33,416 bases of DNA, taken from the NCBI RefSeq assembly GCF_002879865.1, contig NZ_PNXY01000047.1, positions 1-33,416 on the forward strand, in the 5' to 3' direction. Position numbers and translations under genes: made by a program. The notes beneath the pieces were generated by a model, which saw only the letters and a program-made list of their open reading frames with translations, was not told the origin of the DNA and made no database searches. This stretch comes from Paraburkholderia rhynchosiae (GTDB lineage Bacteria > Pseudomonadota > Gammaproteobacteria > Burkholderiales > Burkholderiaceae). This document shows, piece by piece, positions 24,633 through 33,289 of this stretch (within the stretch, counting starts at the first letter, position 1; each line of letters begins with the position of its first letter).

Positions 24633-25430
24633 TTAGAGGTCGCGCATCACCGCTGCCTTGGCGCTCGCCCCACTGACCAGGAACGAAATGTCCGTCCCGG
24701 TCGATACATATCGAGCGCCCATTTCGACGAACTGGGCCACGAGTTTGGGGTGGGCATTGAGACCGCCGACGCCGAGGTGTTTGCCATACTTGCGGCAGGC
24801 AGCCATGCCTTTGGCATACGCATCGCGGACCATTCCATGCTCAAACTGACCCGGGATGCCCAGCGACGCGCACAAGTCGTTGGTCCCTATGAAGAGCAGG
24901 TCGACGCCGTCGATGGCAGCAATCTCGTCGATTGCGGCCAATGCCTCCTTGGTTTCGATCATGATGACCACCATAGTCGCGGCGTTCACGGCTTCGCCGA
25001 CCTCAGAAGTCGGGAATGACCGGAAGCCCATATGCGGCAGCACACCACCATGCGAGCGTTCGCCCAAGGGCGGAAATTTCGCCGCGCGAACAACCTGCTT
25101 TGCTTGCTCAGCAGACTCCACATGCGGCGCGATCACGCCGAGCGCGCCGCCGTCCAGGATACGCGCAATGACGTCCGAACCAAGATTCGGCAACCGGACA
25201 AACGCTGCGACGCCCGAGTTCATAGCCGTCATGCAGATCTGACTGGCAGTCTCGATTGACAGTGAACTGTGTTCCAGGTCGATGTAAAATGTGTCGAAAC
25301 CTGCAGTCTTTGCGATTGTCACTATCTCGGCCGTTCTGATTAATCGAACGGTCATGGAGAGAGCTACTTCGTCGCGCGCCAGTTTTTCCTTAACGACGTT
25401 GCGAACCAAATCCCGCGCTTCTACTTTCAT
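24633..25430 (-). CDS. HpcH/HpaI-family class II aldolase
   Basis: This is a 265-residue metal-dependent aldolase cleaving 2-keto-4-hydroxyacids to pyruvate (or a similar ketoacid) and an aldehyde. The ATG at 25428-25430 follows AGGAGA. Marks: DLEHSSLSIE (His54), FVRLPN (Arg79), GALGVIAPHVESAEQA, the metal Glu159 in VVIMIETKEAL, and Asp185 in LFIGTNDLCASLG. The usual Gln two residues before the Glu is Met157 (IMIE instead of IQIE), a variant seen in other members. The gene follows the Asp/Glu-racemase-type gene by 219 bases and precedes the hydroxyacid dehydrogenase, which suggests cleavage of an acid intermediate. The true substrate is unknown. Confidence 0.9.
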   Translation of the reverse strand: MKVEARDLVRNVVKEKLARDEVALSMTVRLIRTAEIVTIAKTAGFDTFYIDLEHSSLSIETASQICMTAMNSGVAAFVRLPNLGSDVIARILDGGALGVIAPHVESAEQAKQVVRAAKFPPLGERSHGGVLPHMGFRSFPTSEVGEAVNAATMVVIMIETKEALAAIDEIAAIDGVDLLFIGTNDLCASLGIPGQFEHGMVRDAYAKGMAACRKYGKHLGVGGLNAHPKLVAQFVEMGARYVSTGTDISFLVSGASAKAAVMRDL

Positions 25431-25570
25431 TTTGTCTCCTGTTTCTCTGACGCAATAAGAACGACTGCAGAACCGGCCCGAACTTAACGAGGCGGAAGAC
25501 TGCACCAAACGCTTGTTATTCGCCGTCGCATTCCAGTGCGCCAGAGAACAGCAACTGCGTTCACCTATAA

Positions 25571-25585
25571 TTCAAACCATTTGAA
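25571..25585. promoter_or_regulatory. palindrome upstream of the aldolase gene, candidate operator
   Basis: TTCAAA-CCA-TTTGAA is a perfect 6-3-6 inverted repeat, about 140 bases upstream of the aldolase start. It sits beside an AT-rich TTATAG-like -10 candidate on the minus strand. An operator is plausible; the regulator is unknown. Confidence 0.35.
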
Positions 25586-25649
25586 GCATAAGGCCCGCTC
25601 TAAAACAGATACGAGTCGACTACTTCCAGGTGTCTCCCAGTTCCTGTCT

Positions 25650-26309
25650 TCAACGTGTGTTACCGAGCACTCGTTTTAGGGCTGCAACGCCACTGCGTGG
25701 GCTGGCGAGCACCGGAACTTGTACACCTTCCAAGAGCGGAACGAGTCGTGCCATCGACACCTGAGCTAGCACGACTACGTCGACCTGCTCTGCCAGGTTC
25801 GAGATAGTGCTCTTGAGGATCTCATCGTGTTGCGGGGCGTTTCCGCTGAGCAAAGCTTCGAAGGCGCCCTCCGCAATCCGCTCGGTCACCTCGACCGTCC
25901 GACCGAGTTCTACTGCCTTTCGTTTAATCAGCCGAACAGTGGGCTCGAGGGTAGTCGAGACAGTTGCAACTACGCCCACACGACGACCAATGGAACTGGC
26001 CTCTTCCGCCATCGCCTCATCGATTTTGACGATGGGCGTGCTGACGAAGTTCCGGACCGAGTCAACAGCCTCCCCCACCGAGGAGCAGGCGTTCAGAATG
26101 ATGTCCACGTGCATCGCTTGCGCATTGGCCATGTACGAATGAATCCTACTCGCAACCTCGGGCGTGAGATGCCCCGCTGCGCGAACATCGTTGAGCAGGC
26201 TGTCGTCCATGATGTTGATCACACGCGCATCAGGGATCTGCTCGCTGATCTGCTCCTTGATAGGCTGGACGGTGACCGGTCCAGTATGAATCACCGCAAT
26301 CGTAGTCAT
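25650..26309 (-). CDS. Asp/Glu/hydantoin racemase-family protein
   Basis: This is a 219-residue protein, start MTTIAVIHTGPVTVQPI at the ATG 26307-26309; the ribosome site is weak and a TTG five codons earlier is possible. The first catalytic cysteine is Cys75 in LNACSSVGEAVDS. The second half has VGVVATVSTTLEPTVRLI. At the second cysteine position the sequence is VVVLAQVSMARLVP, with Val184-Ser185 where a Cys is usual. With only one thiol a classical two-base racemase mechanism is unlikely. Maleate isomerase, arylmalonate decarboxylase and a series of unassigned proteins share this fold. It lies 90 bases after the cupin gene and upstream of the aldolase gene; the reaction is open. Confidence 0.85.
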   Translation of the reverse strand: MTTIAVIHTGPVTVQPIKEQISEQIPDARVINIMDDSLLNDVRAAGHLTPEVASRIHSYMANAQAMHVDIILNACSSVGEAVDSVRNFVSTPIVKIDEAMAEEASSIGRRVGVVATVSTTLEPTVRLIKRKAVELGRTVEVTERIAEGAFEALLSGNAPQHDEILKSTISNLAEQVDVVVLAQVSMARLVPLLEGVQVPVLASPRSGVAALKRVLGNTR

Positions 26310-26399
26310 AATGTTTAAACTCAAGGTATGGAGGAAGATGTTGGCGGCAACATCAGTTTCCGTCGTGCAAGCGGCGAAAGCCGCGCGCTTTAAACCAGC

Positions 26400-27242
26400 T
26401 CAAAACTTCGGAAGCACCAGACAGAAGAACTCGGCCTCCTCTACCGCCTTGACCGGCACTGGACCTTCGTTCGCCTCGAATTCAAAGGCGCTGTGCAGGC
26501 CGTAAGTCTTACCTTCTAGGCTAACCTTCCCTTTGCTCAAGAAGAGCAGTTCGATCGACGACTGCATTCCGGCCGGAAACGTCGCACCAGCTTCTATCTT
26601 CACGAAACCAATCCGTGTGTTGCGTTCGGTGAATGAGCCAAGCCACTTCGAAAAAACTCCCGGTGATTCCTCAGGAATCCAGTCGTAGCTGGCCGGGTTC
26701 ATGAGCACGAGATCCTCGTAGCGAGGCTTCGCGTATTCCAGCTTGCGCCCCATCACCTTCTCGAAACAAGCCTCGAAGCCGTCTTGATTGCGTTTTTTTC
26801 CCGACTCGTCGTACCACGTGAAGATGCCATCCTTGAATTCGCCTACGCTCTTCAATGCCTCGTTTGCCGCCTCGCGCTCTTCCACACTTGCAAAGCCGTA
26901 GCCCGACGCACCACCAAACTGGCAGACCATCATCTCCAACCCTTCGGGGCGGTCCTGCGGTCCATAGTAGACGCTTTCGGGGAAATAGCCGACCCGCCCT
27001 TCAGGCAGGCTCTTTCCTTTCCCGTAGGGGAAGCTGCCTTTGATCACGTAGCGAACCTGATCGAAATTATGGCGGTGACTCGGCGCCGTCCATCCGCCCG
27101 CACCCGTGCGGCCGACGTTTATTAGGTAATTATTCGGAGAACCGGGCTTACCCTGCAGAAGAAATTTTTGTTCGAGAACACCTTCTCGCATGTTGCTGCC
27201 AATTCTGCCAAAATCCGTCGACGAAGCCTCTGAAACGCGCAT
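26400..27242 (-). CDS. cupin-domain protein (280 aa)
   Basis: The ATG at 27240-27242 has AGGAGG five to six bases upstream. The first cupin half holds SHRHNFDQVRYVIKGSFPYG, a metal-binding pattern with two histidines and later acidic residues, then GRVGYFPESVYYGPQ. A second beta-rich half is seen around IGFVKIEAGATFPAGMQSSI and FLSKGKVSLEGKTYGLHSAF. It lacks the histidines, so this is a bicupin-like protein with one probable metal site. Family members include sugar isomerases, dioxygenases and decarboxylases. No signal peptide is present. It leads the racemase-aldolase set. The function is unknown; a role as isomerase or dioxygenase on an acid intermediate is inference. Confidence 0.8.
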   Translation of the reverse strand: MRVSEASSTDFGRIGSNMREGVLEQKFLLQGKPGSPNNYLINVGRTGAGGWTAPSHRHNFDQVRYVIKGSFPYGKGKSLPEGRVGYFPESVYYGPQDRPEGLEMMVCQFGGASGYGFASVEEREAANEALKSVGEFKDGIFTWYDESGKKRNQDGFEACFEKVMGRKLEYAKPRYEDLVLMNPASYDWIPEESPGVFSKWLGSFTERNTRIGFVKIEAGATFPAGMQSSIELLFLSKGKVSLEGKTYGLHSAFEFEANEGPVPVKAVEEAEFFCLVLPKF

Positions 27243-27509
27243 TTGATCCTCCTAAGAATCACTATCCATCCGCTTCTAATGCGGGATGCGCCTACTGGCG
27301 CGATACAAAACAATTTATAGGCGAACATCTTTCGTTATCCTATCGGTTGGGCAAAATGTCTTGCGATTCGGTTGACCAGACCGGTATTCAATCGATAAGA
27401 TAAGCTCGCTCGACGAACGCTTTTCGCAACGGCGCCTCACATCTCGCATCGCATTCGTTTTGATACGCTGCCCACGCGCAATCGTCCCGCGAGAAGGACG
27501 TGAAATCTG

Positions 27510-28892
27510 TTACGTGAGTGCTTGAAGTACGTCCGTCGCGTCGTCGACATCCTCTAACTTCCGCACCAACTCCTGAGCTTTGCTGACACCTGCCTCTGAC
27601 GGCGGAACTTGGGCAACGGAAGCGCAACTCACGAACTTGTCGAAGATCTGTTCCCAAGTCAGCGGCGCCTCCTGGCTGCCAGGAACCTTGTCACCAAGCC
27701 GTCCGAACACTCGTCCGTCGCGTGTAACAATCTCGATTCGACCGTCAGGCAGCTTGTACGTCCAGTTTTGATTCGGGTCTCGTACTGGTACAACCTTCGC
27801 CGCCATCGCCAGCACGTCGGGATCTTTCAGGGCCGTTTCACTGAAATCCCCGATGCCCATTTTTCCCTTGCTCGCGACGATGCCAACGATGAATGGCAAA
27901 CTCATCTTCGCATCGACGAGCGTGCCTGGCTCGCGGCGCACTTCAAGGGGCATGCACATGGTGTAAGTGAAATCACCAACGAAGGTCCGGATCGTCTCGA
28001 TGTCCTTCGCCGCAATGCCTGCCTCCTTCATCAGCTCGATAGTCGCGTGAATATAGGTGTGCGAATTTCCGACGGTTGGCCATGCCTTATACAGCGTCGT
28101 GCCTCCCAGGAACCGCTCACCCAGACCGTCAAGCATCTTCTCGCGGTCGTACTTCCCGCCGAAATAGACGTTAAAAATCCCAGCCTTTCCTTCAAACAGC
28201 GTGCTAATTCCAGTGATACCCTTTTGCGCCAGCAGAGCCGCAATCACCGCACCCTTCGCAGTGAAACCGGCATACATCCCCCGGAGGTCACTGCCCGTGG
28301 CGAAGATGACTTCCATCGTTCCACACGACTGCTGACTGGCAATACCAAGTGCATGTGAAGTCTGCTCGGCAGACAACTCGAGGATGTAGGCCGCAGATGC
28401 CGTCGCGGAGAATGCACCGACCATCGACGAAAGATTCCAGTTCTGGTTCCAGCCAACATTGCAACGCAGCCGCGCAAAGAGGTCCTGGCCGATGGCTACC
28501 GCAGTAATAAGCCTGCGCCCCGACACTCCACCCATGCGCTCGGCGATTGCGAAGACGGACGGCACAATTGAGCTAGCTGCGTGCGCGCCCCACGGAGTCT
28601 GATCGTCAAAGTCAAGGCAGTGAGCCATGGAGCCATTAGCGAAAGCCGCTGAGATCGCCGGCAACTTGCCGCCGAAACCGAGGACGGTGCTCTCTTCGCT
28701 CCCACCAATTTCCTTCAATAACTCGACCAACACTCGCACTGCCGGTTCCATGCCACTTGCAGCCAATGTCACGCCCAAGGTATCGAGAATAGTCTTTTTT
28801 GCGCCCTCGATAGCTTCGGCCGGCAAATCTTCGTAGCGAGCATTGGCTACAAACCTAGCGAAGTGATGGCAGAGGTCGACGTCGTCGTTCAT
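27510..28892 (-). CDS. MmgE/PrpD-family protein (2-methylcitrate dehydratase-like)
   Basis: This is a 460-residue cytoplasmic protein of the MmgE/PrpD fold. The ATG at 28890-28892 has only a weak ribosome site. Family marks: ILDTLGVTLAASG near the start, AAFANGSMAHCLDFDDQTP (about 83-101) with the active-site His/Asp region, LGIASQQSCGTME, LRGMYAGFTAKGAVIAALLA and, later, DAKMSLPFIVGIV. Members dehydrate 2-methylcitrate, decarboxylate cis-aconitate or act as iminodisuccinate epimerases, among others. The usual partners PrpB and PrpC are absent, so propionate metabolism is unlikely. Next to the racemase-type protein and aldolase it probably handles a polycarboxylate or hydroxyacid. Gaps of about 270 bases on both sides suggest a separate unit. 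Confidence 0.88.
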   Translation of the reverse strand: MNDDVDLCHHFARFVANARYEDLPAEAIEGAKKTILDTLGVTLAASGMEPAVRVLVELLKEIGGSEESTVLGFGGKLPAISAAFANGSMAHCLDFDDQTPWGAHAASSIVPSVFAIAERMGGVSGRRLITAVAIGQDLFARLRCNVGWNQNWNLSSMVGAFSATASAAYILELSAEQTSHALGIASQQSCGTMEVIFATGSDLRGMYAGFTAKGAVIAALLAQKGITGISTLFEGKAGIFNVYFGGKYDREKMLDGLGERFLGGTTLYKAWPTVGNSHTYIHATIELMKEAGIAAKDIETIRTFVGDFTYTMCMPLEVRREPGTLVDAKMSLPFIVGIVASKGKMGIGDFSETALKDPDVLAMAAKVVPVRDPNQNWTYKLPDGRIEIVTRDGRVFGRLGDKVPGSQEAPLTWEQIFDKFVSCASVAQVPPSEAGVSKAQELVRKLEDVDDATDVLQALT

Positions 28893-29170
28893 AAAAAATT
28901 GCCCAGGAATATTTCATGCAGCAGATGCACCTTGAAAATGCTTTGCAGCCGTCAGTTACGCTATTGCTCGCAGTTAGAGAACACCAGCAGCAGGATTGAA
29001 ATCGTGTGCTGTTCCCCGACTTGTTGCATACATTGTTCGGCCTGCATCCTTACCGTTTTGTCAATTTTGCGCGCGAGGTCGGCCTAAGTACAGTTCGTTT
29101 TCATCGACAGGACGGTAAGTTTCGCTAACGTCGACACCTCAACTGGCGGAGCGTGAGACACGCGATGCAA
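28893..29170. other. intergenic region between the ALDH and MmgE/PrpD-type genes
   Basis: No gene, strong hairpin or T-run is seen in these 278 bases. The promoter of the MmgE/PrpD-type gene should lie here on the minus strand, but no clear -35/-10 boxes could be fixed. Confidence 0.3.
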
Positions 29171-30628
29171 TCAGGAAAACGATGCGTACTTAACGTTCTG
29201 AAAGGCGCGCAGCCCTTCGATTCCGCCCTCGCAAAACATTCCACTTTCTTTGTGACCGCCGAAAGGGGTCTCTGGGTAGGTCACTCTCCACCCGTTGCAG
29301 ATCACGTTGCCCGCTTCGAGATCGTTCGTTGCTCGGTGAAGCGTCTCGAAGTCACGGGCGTGAACAAAAGCACTAAGGCCGTATGGCAAGCGGTTAGCGA
29401 GAGCGATCGCTCCTTCGTATGTGTCGAATGGCGTAACAGCGGCAATGGGGCCGAACGGCTCAACGTTAGACAGCTTGGCGTGAGTAGTTACATCCGCAAC
29501 AATCGTGGGCTGGTAGAAAAACCCAGCTCGATCCAGGACGGCCCCGCCGGTTGTGACGCGAAGCCCGAATTGTCTTGCGTCGTCGACCATCTGTTCCACA
29601 GCCCTCAGGCGCCTTTCGCTTTTTAGGGGCCCCATCTGCGTATTCGGATCGAAGCCACAACCCACGACAATTTCTTTGGCCTCGGCCGTCATCGCCTCAA
29701 CGACATCGGCGTAGATGGAACGCTGAACATAGAACCGGGTCGGCGCAAAACATACTTGTCCCGAGTTGGCGAACTTCGCGGCGACAGCCCGTCTTGCGAA
29801 GAGCGGTACGTCGATGCTCTCGAACGCCAGCACCGGTGCATGGCCGCCCAGCTCCATGATAGGACGTTTCATGTGCGCGACCGCCTGTTGCGACAACAGC
29901 TTTCCGACATTCGTCGAACCGGTAAACGTAACGGCGCGCGTCACAGGGCTTTCGAGTAACCGGGTCGAAAGCATCACAGGGTCACCGGACAGGACCGACA
30001 GGACGCCCGCAGGCAAACCGCATTCGTAGACAATCTGTCCCAGTGCGAACGCGCACGCCGGCACCTCTTCGGAAGCGCGAAGAACAATGGAACAGCCCGC
30101 GCCGAGAGCGCCTGACATCTTTCTGGACGGCGTGACCAGCGGCCCGTTCCAGGTGACGAAGGCCGCGACCGGACCCACTGGCTCTATCAGCACCAATTGA
30201 CGTGCGTGGTTTTCCCTCGACGGAATGACCCTTCCGTAAGCACGCCTACCCTCCTCGGCGGCCCATTCCCACATGCCCGCGGCGACGTCGACTTCGCCGA
30301 GCGCCTCGTTCCACGGTTTGCCCAGCTCGAGCACCAGCAGTTCAGCAAGTTCCTGAGCTTTCTCGCGCATGCGCACGGCGACTCTGCGCAGCAGCGCGCT
30401 GCGCTCGAAAGCGGAAGTCCGACGCCAGATGTCAAAGCCTCTACTCGCCGCCGCCAGCGCTTCAGCGGCGTCGGCTTCGGTCGCCATCGAGACCAAGCCG
30501 AGAGGCGTGCCGGTTGTCGGGTCGATGACCTCCATGGTCGAGCGACCGCCGTCGTATTTCATCTCACCTGCGATGAGTTGGCCCAACTTCGGGTAGCGTC
30601 GGACCGCTTCTTTACGCGTAGTACTCAT
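29171..30628 (-). CDS. aldehyde dehydrogenase with an Arg at the cofactor-lysine position
   Basis: This is a 485-residue enzyme related to the one at 8256-9734 (shared MELGGHAPVL). The ATG at 30626-30628 follows AAGGAA. Motifs: TWNGPLVTPS (Asn161, with Gly where Trp/Val is usual), FTGSTNVGK, Glu259 in MELGGHAP, Cys293 in SGQVCFAPTRF, and TPFGGHKESGMFCEGG at the end. The normally invariant lysine of the V.K..E cofactor motif is Arg183 in IVLRASEEVP, which may change cofactor affinity. The gene follows the zinc alcohol dehydrogenase by 59 bases, so the pair would take an alcohol to an acid. The substrate is unknown. Confidence 0.92.
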   Translation of the reverse strand: MSTTRKEAVRRYPKLGQLIAGEMKYDGGRSTMEVIDPTTGTPLGLVSMATEADAAEALAAASRGFDIWRRTSAFERSALLRRVAVRMREKAQELAELLVLELGKPWNEALGEVDVAAGMWEWAAEEGRRAYGRVIPSRENHARQLVLIEPVGPVAAFVTWNGPLVTPSRKMSGALGAGCSIVLRASEEVPACAFALGQIVYECGLPAGVLSVLSGDPVMLSTRLLESPVTRAVTFTGSTNVGKLLSQQAVAHMKRPIMELGGHAPVLAFESIDVPLFARRAVAAKFANSGQVCFAPTRFYVQRSIYADVVEAMTAEAKEIVVGCGFDPNTQMGPLKSERRLRAVEQMVDDARQFGLRVTTGGAVLDRAGFFYQPTIVADVTTHAKLSNVEPFGPIAAVTPFDTYEGAIALANRLPYGLSAFVHARDFETLHRATNDLEAGNVICNGWRVTYPETPFGGHKESGMFCEGGIEGLRAFQNVKYASFS

Positions 30629-30687
30629 GTGCTTCCTTCCATCTCTTTTTCAGCAACGACTCCTCGAAGTGCGAAACCGGTCACGCA

Positions 30688-31710
30688 CTACATCAGGAAC
30701 ACACCTTTGCCGCCGCTTTGCCGGTTAAACGCCTGGTAGGCCTCTTTTGCCTGGTCTAGTCGCCAGCGATCTGTGAACAACGTGTCCAGATCAATTCCCT
30801 GTTGCACAACGAAGTCGGCACAAGCTCGTTGCCCTTGGATCGACATGGTCCACGATGTGAGGATGCGCAATTGACTGCGCAGATACTTAGCGAGCGAGAA
30901 ACTTAATTCAGAGCCGATCCCGACCAGGCAGACAGTGCCCCATGGGCTGACGGAATCCAGAGCGTCCTGGTTCGCCGCGGCGGCGCCCGACGTTTCAAGC
31001 ACGACGCTGGCGCCTCTACCGCGCGTGATTTCACGAACGGCGTCAGCAACGCGGCCGTCGCGAGGATCGATAACCGCGTCCGCACCGAACGCTTTCGCTG
31101 TGTTGCGTCGCGTTTCGTCGATGTCGAGCGCAATGACACGAGCTCCTTGCGCCTTCGCCAGAAGCGTGGCGGAAAGCCCTACCGGTCCCTGACCGAATAT
31201 CGCGACAGTGTCTCGACCCGTTAGGCCGATTCGCTCAAATGCACCCCAGGCGGTTCCCGTTCCGCAGGAGATGGCGGCGCCCGCCTCGAAACTCAGCCTT
31301 TCGTCGAGAGGCACGAGCGTGTCGGCGGCCACTTTCATATATGGTGCGTGGGCGCCGTGTGCGTCTGTGCCATAGACCGTGATAGGTGATGTTCTGCACA
31401 TTTGCGGCCAACCCGAACGGCAGTCCGGACATCCCATACAGCCGCTGTAGTGATGGACCATTACGCGCGCGCCGATCCGTGCATGAGGTCCCATTGCGCC
31501 CGGGCCCACCGCAACGACGACACCACACGGCTCATGGCCAGCAATAACCGAGGGCGGCGGTGAGCTACCCGGTCGACGATAGAAATGTAGATCGCTTCCG
31601 CACATGCCAGAAGCCTTGATCTCCACAACAACCTCACCGACCTCCGGCGTTGGGTCGGGGACAGTCGCGAGTTCCAGCGTGCAATCACCACGAAAAACTA
31701 TCCCGCGCAT
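30688..31710 (-). CDS. zinc-dependent alcohol/polyol dehydrogenase (MDR family)
   Basis: This is a 340-residue medium-chain dehydrogenase with AGAGGAAG upstream of the ATG at 31708-31710. The catalytic zinc site is Cys37 in SGMCGSDLHFY, His59-Glu60 in AGHEPCG; the structural site is Cys91, 94, 97 and 105 (GCMGCPDCRSGWPQMC). The nucleotide motif is VAIFGQGPVGLSATLLAKAQ, with LDIDETRR favouring NAD. The CGSDLH and GHE patterns fit sorbitol/threonine/alcohol dehydrogenase relatives. It differs from the YahK-type enzyme at 14574. It forms a likely operon with the MFS transporter upstream and the ALDH downstream: uptake, alcohol oxidation, aldehyde oxidation. Confidence 0.92.
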   Translation of the reverse strand: MRGIVFRGDCTLELATVPDPTPEVGEVVVEIKASGMCGSDLHFYRRPGSSPPPSVIAGHEPCGVVVAVGPGAMGPHARIGARVMVHHYSGCMGCPDCRSGWPQMCRTSPITVYGTDAHGAHAPYMKVAADTLVPLDERLSFEAGAAISCGTGTAWGAFERIGLTGRDTVAIFGQGPVGLSATLLAKAQGARVIALDIDETRRNTAKAFGADAVIDPRDGRVADAVREITRGRGASVVLETSGAAAANQDALDSVSPWGTVCLVGIGSELSFSLAKYLRSQLRILTSWTMSIQGQRACADFVVQQGIDLDTLFTDRWRLDQAKEAYQAFNRQSGGKGVFLM

Positions 31711-31851
31711 GCTTGACTTCCTCTGCTAAGTTCGTCTCCAAGCAACGTCACGCAGGCGTCGACCTGTTGCGCGCTCGGTCAAAAAGGTCTGAGCGCCTCA
31801 AAGGGGCGCGTCATGGACGATTACACATTGGATCCACATATCGTCCATCAT

Positions 31852-33234
31852 CTATCGTCGGGTTGCCGGTTGAGGGAACGCCTCGGATGGTTCGGGGTGC
31901 TCCTCGGGCTCAAGAGCTTCCAGTGATTGCTGATTGGTCTCGATTCCGGCCACCATAACGAGGATCGCGATAAAGACATACGCGCCCGAGATTGCACCAA
32001 CTACACCTGTGATGCCGAACCGGTTAAAGAGCCCGAGTACAACAAAGGGCGACCCGATGAGAGCCAGCCGCCCAAACATCTGGGCAACGCCACCGCCGCG
32101 GAACCGATACTCGGTGGGGAACAGTTCCGGCGTCATTCCCAAGCCAAGCGTCAGGAAGATGGCAACCGCAGACACGAGCAGGAAACCGCAAAGAATGATT
32201 GCGACCGAAGAGGTGAGGAAAGGATAAATGGCGCCTAAACATGCGCACGCAGCAGCGAACAACATGATTGCCGCACGACGTCCAAGTCGGTCAGAGATAT
32301 ATGAGAGAAACAACGGGCCTGCGATCCAGCCGCCCATCATCGCGGCGTTAAAGCCGAGCGAGTGAGTCACACTCATGCCCTGCCTCACGAAGAATGTTGG
32401 CATCCACCCCGTGAGGCTGTACGAACCGAATAGACAGATCACGTTGATCACGATCGCGAGCAACGTGCGCCGGATCACTGGACGGGAAAAAAGCGTCGAG
32501 AATGGGACCCAATGAGGCTCCTTGGCGGGCGTTTGCAGACCGTAAGGAAGGGGCTCGGTGACACCAGCCTCTTTTTCGATGGCCTGGACCACTTGCTCCG
32601 CCTCCACAGTTCGCCCAACTCGCTCCAGCCAGCGCGGCGATTCCGGCAGATGGCGGCGCATCCACCAGACCCATAGTGTGCCGATCCCCCCGATCACAAA
32701 CATCGGTCGCCAGCCCACCAAAGGAATGATGAGCGCCGCAACCACCGAAGTGACGAATACGCCGGAGCCTCCGATGAGCGCCAACAGCCCGAGGTAGCGA
32801 CCGCGATGGGTTGGCGGCACGAATTCGATGATCAGGCCGTAGCCCATCACGTATTCGGCCCCCATCCCCAAACCCATCACGAAGCGAAAGGCGATGAGCC
32901 AGGGCATAGACGGAGCGAAGGCGGACACGAGTGCCATCCCACCGAAGATTGCCAGATTGAACTGATAGGCAAACCGCCGACCGAAGCGGTCACTCAACCA
33001 ACCAGCGAGCCCTGCACCGATCGTTAGTCCAACGAAGGTGGCTGACATGAAGATCGAATTCAGTTGCAACGTCGACCAGCCGCTATGAAGCATCGTCGCA
33101 AGGACGGAGCTTGATAACGTATTGTCAAAGGAATCGAAAAACATGCCCAATCCGACCAGCCATAGCACACGCGTATGGAAAGGTCCGACTGGGAGGCGAT
33201 CGAGTCGAGCGCCGGCATTTACCCTGATATTCAT
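31852..33234 (-). CDS. MFS transporter, sugar/aromatic-acid symporter type
   Basis: This inner-membrane carrier of about 460 residues has 12 hydrophobic helices. The ATG at 33232-33234 (MNIRVNAGARLDRLP) follows AGGGGA at seven bases; a longer frame to 33366 runs into the IS and is rejected. Marks: MFFDSFDNTLSS in helix 1, GWLSDRFGRRFAY in the helix 2-3 loop, FVMGLGMGAEYVMGYGLIIE in helix 5, PESPRWL before the central loop, and SDRLGRR with PTEYRFRGGG in the C-half. These place it in the sugar porter/AAHS-like group (SV2-like), with an organic acid or sugar as the probable substrate. It leads the ADH-ALDH operon. The IS3 element begins only 55 bases upstream, so its native promoter may be displaced. 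Confidence 0.9.
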   Translation of the reverse strand: MNIRVNAGARLDRLPVGPFHTRVLWLVGLGMFFDSFDNTLSSSVLATMLHSGWSTLQLNSIFMSATFVGLTIGAGLAGWLSDRFGRRFAYQFNLAIFGGMALVSAFAPSMPWLIAFRFVMGLGMGAEYVMGYGLIIEFVPPTHRGRYLGLLALIGGSGVFVTSVVAALIIPLVGWRPMFVIGGIGTLWVWWMRRHLPESPRWLERVGRTVEAEQVVQAIEKEAGVTEPLPYGLQTPAKEPHWVPFSTLFSRPVIRRTLLAIVINVICLFGSYSLTGWMPTFFVRQGMSVTHSLGFNAAMMGGWIAGPLFLSYISDRLGRRAAIMLFAAACACLGAIYPFLTSSVAIILCGFLLVSAVAIFLTLGLGMTPELFPTEYRFRGGGVAQMFGRLALIGSPFVVLGLFNRFGITGVVGAISGAYVFIAILVMVAGIETNQQSLEALEPEEHPEPSEAFPQPATRR

Positions 33235-33289
33235 CCGAAGTCCCCTGAAAACCATCACACCCATCACCTGCATCAGCGATGCATCGAGA

